From Benincasa hispida (taxonomy: Eukaryota > Streptophyta > Magnoliopsida > Cucurbitales > Cucurbitaceae), in NCBI RefSeq assembly GCF_009727055.1, contig NC_052359.1, forward strand, positions 16,965,408 through 17,029,407: a stretch of DNA of 64,000 nt, written 5' to 3'. This document shows positions 57,839-64,000 of the stretch, in pieces (position 1 is the first letter of the stretch; every line of letters begins with the position of its first letter). The notes beneath the pieces were generated by a model that did no database searches, had not been told where the DNA came from, and saw only the letters and a list, made by a program, of their open reading frames with translations. The translations under genes were made by a program, and so were the position numbers.

Positions 57839-59543
57839 TGATGCGTTAATTTTATCAAGTGAAAAGATGGATGATATGCGTTGATGGATTACGTTGTGCA
57901 ATCAAGTTTCCCCAGCGGAATTCAATGTAAATTCCCCTAAGTTTCTTGGTAAGTACAGGGTCGATCACAGGGACTTGTGAAAAAAGATTGTGTTGATAAT
58001 TTTTGGATGAAAACTTTGCGGTAACCAAGTAAATAAATAAAGTGTTGGTTGTTGATTTCGTTGATTGAAAATAAATAAATAAATGTGGCAGATTTGAGAA
58101 ACGAAGTGCGTTGATAGATGCAATGAATATGCGATGAACGGGTTGAGAAGATCTTTAGCTAGTGTTACTTGAAAATGCGTCAGACTATGCGATCATGTTA
58201 CTATCATGCACAACAAGTCATTTTCCAATGTAAATGCGATGCTCCTAAATCTAGGACGCATGTGTTGCATGCAAAATATCTATAGAGCTTATTCCTAAGA
58301 CTCTACTCTTGTCCTATGTATGATGCAAAATACATGAAAGCAAGGTGACCGCATACAATCGTATCTGATCGCTAAGATGCATGCGATGCGTAATAATAAA
58401 TAGTGCTCATTCCTAAGTCCCTATCTCTCATTTATGCGTTCTAATCTGGTTCTTCCAAACCTAGATTCTAACCTGACCTTCCCAAGTCTAGATCCTGTCC
58501 TTAGACTACCCTCCCGAATATCTCTAATAGACGAATGAAGCATACATAAACAAGATAATCGCAAAGAATGAAGATTCCCTAGTTGGGCTAGCTAAATGCT
58601 TCTCAACCCATTCAATTAATTTAGCTACTCATGCGTGAATTACAGAGAGTGAACAGATATAGAGAATGAAATTCCATTCTAATAACTGGGTAGAGAGCCT
58701 GGTAGCAATTCCTTGCTGACCGAGGATTTTTATACTGAATCTCTATTTTAATCTACAAATATTCCCGCTTCTGCAGATGTCGGCCCTCTCTCTTTCTTGG
58801 AGCTTTCGGTGCTTTCCCAAGTTTCCCGGAACGATCTATCGGCACACCTTCTTCCTCGCGTCTGCCTTAAAATGAAAGAAGACTATGGACAGAGACGTGA
58901 ACTTGTAAAGTGATGAAGTAATCGACTANCTGCCTTAAAATGAAAGAAGACTATGGACAGAGACGTGAACTTGTAAAGTGATGAAGTAATCGACTACTTA
59001 ACCCCTTCTCTGAAGAATGCACTTGGTATTTATAGAGTTTCCATGGTGAAAGGCGGCCTCTCTCTCCCGGTTGTATAGATGGGATAGCTTTTATTCCTGA
59101 TTGATGCGTTGGATGATTGTTATCGATAAATCTGAATGTACTTTGTGACCGTTATCGGCTGTCAACTTAATTTGGATCCGACTGTCATCAGCTTTCTGTC
59201 CCATCATTCTTAATTATCCTTTCACCCAGATGCGCCCACCATGTTGTGCTGACCAAGTTGCGGTGATTCTTCTTGGGCGAATGTTTGGGAGCACGATCAA
59301 TACAAAGTCTTGCTGTGAAGTTGCGATCGACCAATGTATTCCTATGATTGCACTCTCTGCATTGTATTAACGCATATTCTGCACAAAAATGTAAAGATCA
59401 ACTGCTCTAATGTGTTGGACGCATGCGACCACAGTATTATAAAATTTATGCTTAATGGGCGCAATTTAACATATTTCATCAATGCAATCCAACATTGTTT
59501 AAGAACTTAGTACTATGATAATGTGCATTTCTGCCCGTTATCA
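57839..59543 (-). mobile_element. Solo Athila-type LTR inserted in the pol of the larger element
   Basis: The + strand opens TGATGCGTTAATTT and closes CTGCCCGTTATCA, so both ends match the Athila LTR (minus-strand start TGATAACGGGC). Protease codons end at SPTYCMHR on one side and reverse-transcriptase codons resume on the other, which shows it interrupts pol. The flanking pentamers (cttgt, cctat) match at only three positions. Length is 1705 bp including an assembly gap at 58929. Confidence 0.85.
58862..58996. other. Assembly gap: single N between two identical 67-bp copies
   Basis: Positions 58862-58928 and 58930-58996 are identical and are separated only by an N at 58929. This is the pattern of two contig ends that overlap but were not merged. 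The other Athila LTR copy (47.7/53.25 kb) has this stretch once. Confidence 0.92.
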
Positions 59544-59614
59544 CCTATGCATGCAGTAAGTTGGGCTAATTCCTCTTATATCTGCTAGCATCCACCCTAT
59601 TGCTTTTATGTACT

Positions 59615-60290
59615 TCTTCAGGATATTAAGCAGCATATTTTTTGTTCTTCATGTAACGCAGAGAAAGTTATCACCGGCAAAGTTTCATTTTGCCCCAAGA
59701 AAACATACTTCAGATGACTTGGTAGAGTTTTTAATTCCACGGTGGGTGGTTGTTCCAAGGATGGTTTTTGTGCTTTTCTATCTTCATTCAAATTTACTTT
59801 TTCTTCTTCGTTCGTTGTTTCTATGATCACATTGCCAGTTTTTACGGATGCGGTTGCATCCTCTTTTTCATCTTCTTTTTCGGACTCCTCTTCTTCATTA
59901 CAACTGGGTTCATTGTCAGAATCGGATAGGTCTTCATCTTCCAGATACTTCATGGCTTTAATGATGTCAAACCTGAGCTTCTTCCCATTTACACTCAACG
60001 TGATCTCTCCCTTGTACACATCAATTTGAGTGCGACCAGTAGATAAAAATGGTCGTCCCAATATGATGGGCACATCTTTGTCCGCTTCGTAGTCGAGAAT
60101 GATGAAGTCTGCCGGTAGAATGAATTTATCAATTGAGACCAGAACATCCTTCAACTTTCCCTCTGGGTGAACTAAGAACCTGTCCGCTAGCTGGAGAGTC
60201 ACCGTTGTGGGCGTTAGCTGCCCCACATTCAATTGTTTGAAAATTGAGAGGGGCATTAAGTTTATACTGGCCCCAAGATCACAAAGTGCT
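59615..60290 (-). pseudogene. Athila-like aspartic protease region
   Basis: The frame holds the active-site motif ALCDLGASINLMP (DLGA at 60269-60280) and continues MPLSIFKQLNVGQL.PTTVTLQLADRF then GKLKDVLVSIDKFILPADFIILDYEADKDVPIILGRPFL and TQIDVYKGEITLSVNGKKLRFDI, the second half of the domain. An acidic linker rich in Glu and Asp (59840-59930) follows, then SHLKYVFLGQNETLPVI, which leads towards reverse transcriptase. The part downstream of 60256 is intact for over 210 codons, the longest open frame of this element. Confidence 0.9.
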
Positions 60291-60299
60291 TGACCTATA

Positions 60300-61220
60300 T
60301 ATATCCTGCCAATTGAGCAGGGTATTTGTTAAAATTCCAAGGTCGCGCATCTTCGGTGGAATTATGCGTGTTTGACTTTTGCGTTAAAGCCACCGTTGCA
60401 AACTTTCCTGTGCTTCTTTTCTTTGTCACCATGTCTTTTAAAACTTTGCATATTTTGGCATTTTTTCTATTGCTTCTGTGAAAGGGATGTTGATATGTAA
60501 TTGTTTTAACATTCCCATGAAACGATGATACTGCATTTCATCATTTTGATTTTTTTAAGTCTTTGCGAGAATGGTGTAGTTTAGCTTCACGATTCTCTGT
60601 TCCATAGGCTTAGAAGTGGACGCAACTTCTAGTTCCATCGTCTCATGTTCTTCTGGTTCATTTTGTGTCAACAGGGTCTTGGATTTCCATCGCAACTGGA
60701 ATAGTCCTACTTAGCTCATTCTTCTCTTCCGCCATTGTCTTTCTACTTTGCAAAGTCACGACTGGCATTGCTCTTTTCCTGTGTTCCCCAGGTTTCAAGG
60801 AAGCTCAAATTAGCTCAGCAATGTTCCTTGCAGTCTACTTTTAAGCTCGCCACAATCTGTCCTATTTGGATTTTGAGAGTGTTGATTGAAATCGGCTTGA
60901 TTCTGGAGCACCGTCTCGTTCTTTTCTATGTACTACTTTAATAGGCTCTCCAGGGAGGAAGATGGCGGCACTTGTGAACTGTTGGCTTGATTTTGCAGTT
61001 GACCGTTCGTTCGCGGGAAAAATCCTGGTGGCCCTTCCTTTTGCGTCATAGGTTGATAATTCTATTGTTGATTGTTTTTCCACGTGAAGTTTAGGTGGTT
61101 TCTCCACCCGGGGTTGTATGTGTTAGAGAAAGGATTGTTCTTTACGAAGTATACTGATTGTGGATTCCTCAGACATTCTTCCGTCGAATGCAAATCTCCA
61201 TAAGTAGCACAACTTGTGCT
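60300..61220 (-). pseudogene. Athila-like gag, C-terminal part and linker, degraded
   Basis: Pieces such as NPGWRNHLNFTWKNNQQ (near 61110-61060) and ..PPGFFPRTNGQLQNQANSSQVPPSSSLESLLK (61020-60930), read in more than one frame, fit the Gln/Pro-rich C-terminal region of Athila Gag. A possible zinc knuckle codon set lies near 61170-61200 (CATYGDLHSTEECL). No frame stays open. Confidence 0.6.
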
Positions 61221-61223
61221 TGT

Positions 61224-62083
61224 CTACTCGATTACGTTGACCTGCCCTCTTTGCATTCCCGGGCTATTGATTGCAATGCCCTGTAATAGATTGATCATCG
61301 CATTCATTTGATTTTGTAGAGATGTGATGGCCCCATTGTTTACATCACCTTCTCGAATTTTTAGTCGTTGATTGCATTCCCTCCAATATTTTTGATTCTT
61401 TGATGTGCGATCAAGAATATTTTTAGCCTCATCATACGTTTTGTAAAGCAGACCTTCAACTATTGCCACATTGGCAGCTGTCTGCGATGCATGGTTCAAA
61501 CTATGATAAAATATCTCCAACTGGATATAGTCAGGTAAGTCGTTGTGCGGACAATCTCGTACCAATCTCTTAAACCTCTCCCAGACATCGTTGAGCGATT
61601 CGTCAGTTTCTTGTTCAAAATTTGTAATCAACTTCCTCCTTCTTGCGTTCTCGATGGAGGGAAATATTTCTTCATGAACTTTTCTATAACTTGTTCCCAC
61701 GAGGTTATCTCCCCTGGTTCGAGAGAATAAGCCCATTTCCTTGCTTTATCAATGAAAATGGGAATAACGTTAGTCGAACTTCTTCAGCTTATGTTTGGGA
61801 ACATAAAAGTGTTACAGATTTCAATGAAACTTCGGAGATGGGCGTGCGGATCCTCGCCACGCCTTCCACCAAACTATCCGGCCGTCTGAATCATCTGCAA
61901 TATAATCGGCTTCATCTCAAACCACGATCTGTCCAGAGCTAACCTCATGATTCCTAGGGAGAAATCATAAAGGTTGGGCGACGCATAGTCCTGAATGGGT
62001 CTATTGCGGTCGTTTGCCAGAAGAATGGGGTTTTCCATGATATTGTTCGCATTTTCTACTCTTTCTTCCGGTTGTTCCGCCAT
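61224..62083 (-). pseudogene. Athila-like gag, N-terminal and central part
   Basis: The start at 62083 gives MAEQPEERVENANNIMENP then RPIQDYASPNLYDFSLGIMR...FEMKPIILQMIQTAG, typical of the Athila Gag N-terminus. A frame change near 61870 and another near 61745 interrupt it. The central part (61730-61224) reads SYRKVHEEIFPSIENARRRKLITNFEQETDESLNDVWERFKRLVRDCPHNDLPDYIQLEIFYHSLNHASQT and ends ..LLQGIAINSPGMQRGQVNVIE; this is the conserved retrotransposon Gag core. Confidence 0.88.
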
Positions 62084-62295
62084 TCTAAGACTTCTCTCTT
62101 GTTGTTGTCGGCGGTTGTCTCTCTATCTCCTTCGGAACGTTCTTTAGATCTCTAGGTCGTAGTTGGGCTCAGGAACGTATCCTTTGGTCATACGACACCT
62201 GCTTCTTTCCTTACCACAGGAATGACAGTGCATAGAGATCGAAAGCTGCAAAGAAAATCAAAAGGTTACTATTAGCGCAATATGTACTACCGTAG

Positions 62296-62313
62296 TCCTC
62301 GGCAACGGTGCCA
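62296..62313 (-). other. Primer-binding site of the Athila-like element (tRNA-Asp type)
   Basis: The minus strand reads TGGCACCGTTGCCGAGGA, 16 of 18 positions complementary to the 3' end of plant tRNA-Asp. It lies six bases inside the 5' LTR boundary (62320). Confidence 0.85.
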
Positions 62314-62319
62314 AAAACT

Positions 62320-62805
62320 TGATGCGTTGTAAATTTGATACGATTATGATGTATGATTGCGGTGATGAATTATGCGTTGCACATGCAAGTTTTCCTAGTA
62401 AAACCCAAGTATAAATCTCACTAGGTTTCCTGGTAAGTCCAGGGTCTAACACAGGGACTACTGAGTTACTATGCGACAATAAATTTGATTCCTTTTTGGT
62501 GGAAAAAACAAATAAGTGGATGGTGTTTGTTTTAAGTATATTTCCTATGCGACGGATTCAATTGAAGAGTTGATGAAATCAAGAATTACAATGAGTATGC
62601 GATGAACGGATTGAAAAGGGATTTAGCTAACACTTCTTAAGATTGCATTCAAGTAATGCGATCAAGCTACACACACACAACAGCATGTCATCTCTCAATG
62701 CGAATGCCATAGTTCCTATTTCTAGGACGCATGCGATGTATACGATAATGTCGATAGGACTTATGTCTAAGCCTTTATTCTTGTTTATGTGATGATGAAT
62801 GATGC
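62320..62805 (-). mobile_element. 5' LTR of the Athila-like element, truncated
   Basis: The + strand opens TGATGCGTTGTAAATTTG and follows 46676-47160 closely, as expected of the partner LTR. Similarity ends at GATGCA (62805), where different sequence starts. About 1.2 kb of the LTR is not present in the window. Confidence 0.8.
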
Positions 62806-64000
62806 ATGACACGTAGATTTTGAATCTATATACTACAAATTCATGCCATAAACTTGTTGTCATAGATTTTATGCAATGATATGCGATACTACTTCTAGAT
62901 ATGCGCTATTAATGAATGTTCTTGTAGTATGTTGTGCGTTGTCACAAGTTTCCTTGCATTGAAACCAAGTATAATTTCACTGCAAGTTTCTCGGTGTGAT
63001 CCGAGGTCGAACACAGGGATTGTTTTGGTTTAATTGCGTTATATTCATGATATATGCAACCAGGGGTTTTTCAATTTATAAAAAGGTTGTGTGTACAGGT
63101 ATTTGAAAATGCGATAAAGTAAAGGTAAGCAATAAAAATGCGATAAGCAGTAAAAGTAAATTTCGATAAAATAAACCTAAGCTATGATGATACAAGATAC
63201 AGGTTTTATGATACAAGATATCGAGGGTGAGATTGACTGTGAAGATTATACAAAGATCATGTTATGCGGTGGCAAGTCTTATGTGTGAAACAGAAAGAGA
63301 AAAGATAATTAGTACAAACATCGCAAGTTCCTTAATTATGTTAAAGGCATAAGTACGGTTCTGCTTTTCCTTGGCGTACACCTCTCAGTGATCGGCCACG
63401 TTTCCCACATCTCTATGGTGAAACAGGGACGAACGTAATGAACGCAAGGTTACTTCCATCTCTGGAAGTACTTCTTACTTTAGTTAATGCATTCTTCTAA
63501 CCTTCTCTCGACAGATCAGAATGACATCTTCACTTCTGCTCTCACAGGTGAAGATGTCGTCTAGCATGCTTTAGCTAAACATCTTTATTTCTTTAGCATC
63601 GATTAAGTTACTTGTTTAATTCATATTAATCACCAATGGATTAAGAAAACATCACGGAGAAAATGATTTATAGAGGAACGAATATAGACAGAGAAGTATA
63701 AATGGAAATGATCGAGACATTCAATAATACTATTTAGCGTCTGCTACATGGTTTTGAATGAAGAGATTAAAAAGATGAAATACAATTGATGAATGAGAGT
63801 TAGAAATAAATACAAATAAATAAGTACCAATGTCTTGGCACAGATCTGGAATGGAGAATTGCTTGTCAGCGTTGATGGAGTGAATGGAAGGATGAGCTTC
63901 CCTTTCAGGCTTGCTCAACTGGTAGAAGGGATCTAAGTACAGAGCTTCTCAGTGGAGATTTGGCAGAATTGCACTAAGACTAACCTTTCGACCTTGTCTC
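62806..64000. mobile_element. Another Athila-type LTR element, running off the window
   Basis: It opens TGACACGTAGATTTTG at the break in the 5' LTR. From about 62940 it contains GTTTCTCGGTGTGATCCGAGG and TCGAACACAGGGATTG, a diverged form of the motif shared by the Athila-type LTRs at 46.8, 57.95 and 62.44 kb. No gene is supported to the end of the window. Confidence 0.5.

Larger units (their letters stand above)
46676..62805 (-). mobile_element. Athila-like Ty3/gypsy retrotransposon with nested insertions
   Basis: The 3' LTR is 53854-53252 plus 47754-46676 (split by a chromovirus), the internal region 62319-53855, and the 5' LTR starts at 62320 and is cut at 62805. The coding order on the minus strand is gag, protease, reverse transcriptase, RNase H, integrase, as in gypsy. 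The gag sequence and a tRNA-Asp-type primer site place it in the Athila group. No envelope-like frame was found between integrase and the 3' LTR. Stops and frame changes occur in all domains. Confidence 0.85.

Noticed and set aside
59742..60029. 95-residue Ser-rich open frame on +
   Set aside because: It is the antisense shadow of the acidic linker of the Athila-like protease region.

Overview
The window is plant nuclear DNA that is AT-rich and dominated by retrotransposons. It holds one apparently intact host gene, a two-exon pectin methylesterase on the + strand (29531-32832). Nearly everything else is LTR-retrotransposon sequence in various states of decay. Intron-containing genes, Ty3/gypsy and Ty1/copia elements with plant-type primer sites, DUF1985 gene fragments and hAT-like MITEs all point to a dicot. 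The particular mix of repeats (copia LTRs opening TGTTGGG..., DUF1985 genes behind GATCGTTTAG arrays) suggests a cucurbit, but that is inference from recall and was not searched.

Layout. 1-10.7 kb: long LTRs of one gypsy superfamily group (1197-3907, 5497-7248, inverted 8266-10704), the broken pol 3' end of a Tekay/del-like chromovirus (about 4640-5454), a hAT-like MITE (7257-7779) and a piece of another gypsy LTR. 10.7-13.3 kb: a segment related to 20.7-21.2 kb and a 5'-truncated LINE with target-site duplication. 13.3-19.4 kb: a minus-strand copia element with an intact 3' LTR, a gag deletion and no 5' LTR. 19.5-25 kb: LTR pieces, a papain-like protease pseudogene and a perfect 21-bp hairpin. 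25-33.9 kb: low-repeat sequence around the pectin methylesterase gene, the only gene-like island. 33.9-46.0 kb: a mosaic of copia LTR pieces in both orientations around two DUF1985 (Ulp1-associated) gene fragments. 46.7-62.8 kb: a minus-strand Athila-like element whose 3' LTR was split by a chromodomain-carrying gypsy element (47755-53251) and whose pol was split by a solo LTR of its own family (57839-59543). 62.8-64.0 kb: part of a further LTR element.

The nesting gives an order of events near 43.5-62.8 kb. A DUF1985 gene was first in place. A copia LTR landed in its upstream repeat array and an Athila-like element landed in its first recognisable exon. The chromovirus then entered the Athila LTR. 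The two chromovirus LTRs differ at about 6% of positions by hand count.

Two places look like assembly artefacts, not biology. At 42447-42484 there is a head-to-head pair of the 19-bp Tn5 mosaic end, the arrangement of a Nextera mate-pair junction adapter, flanked by an exact 57-bp duplication. At 58929 a single N separates two exact 67-bp copies. I found no evidence for a new biological system; the strongest unexplained signals are the GATCGTTTAG-type arrays next to DUF1985 genes and the shared motif in the Athila-type LTRs.
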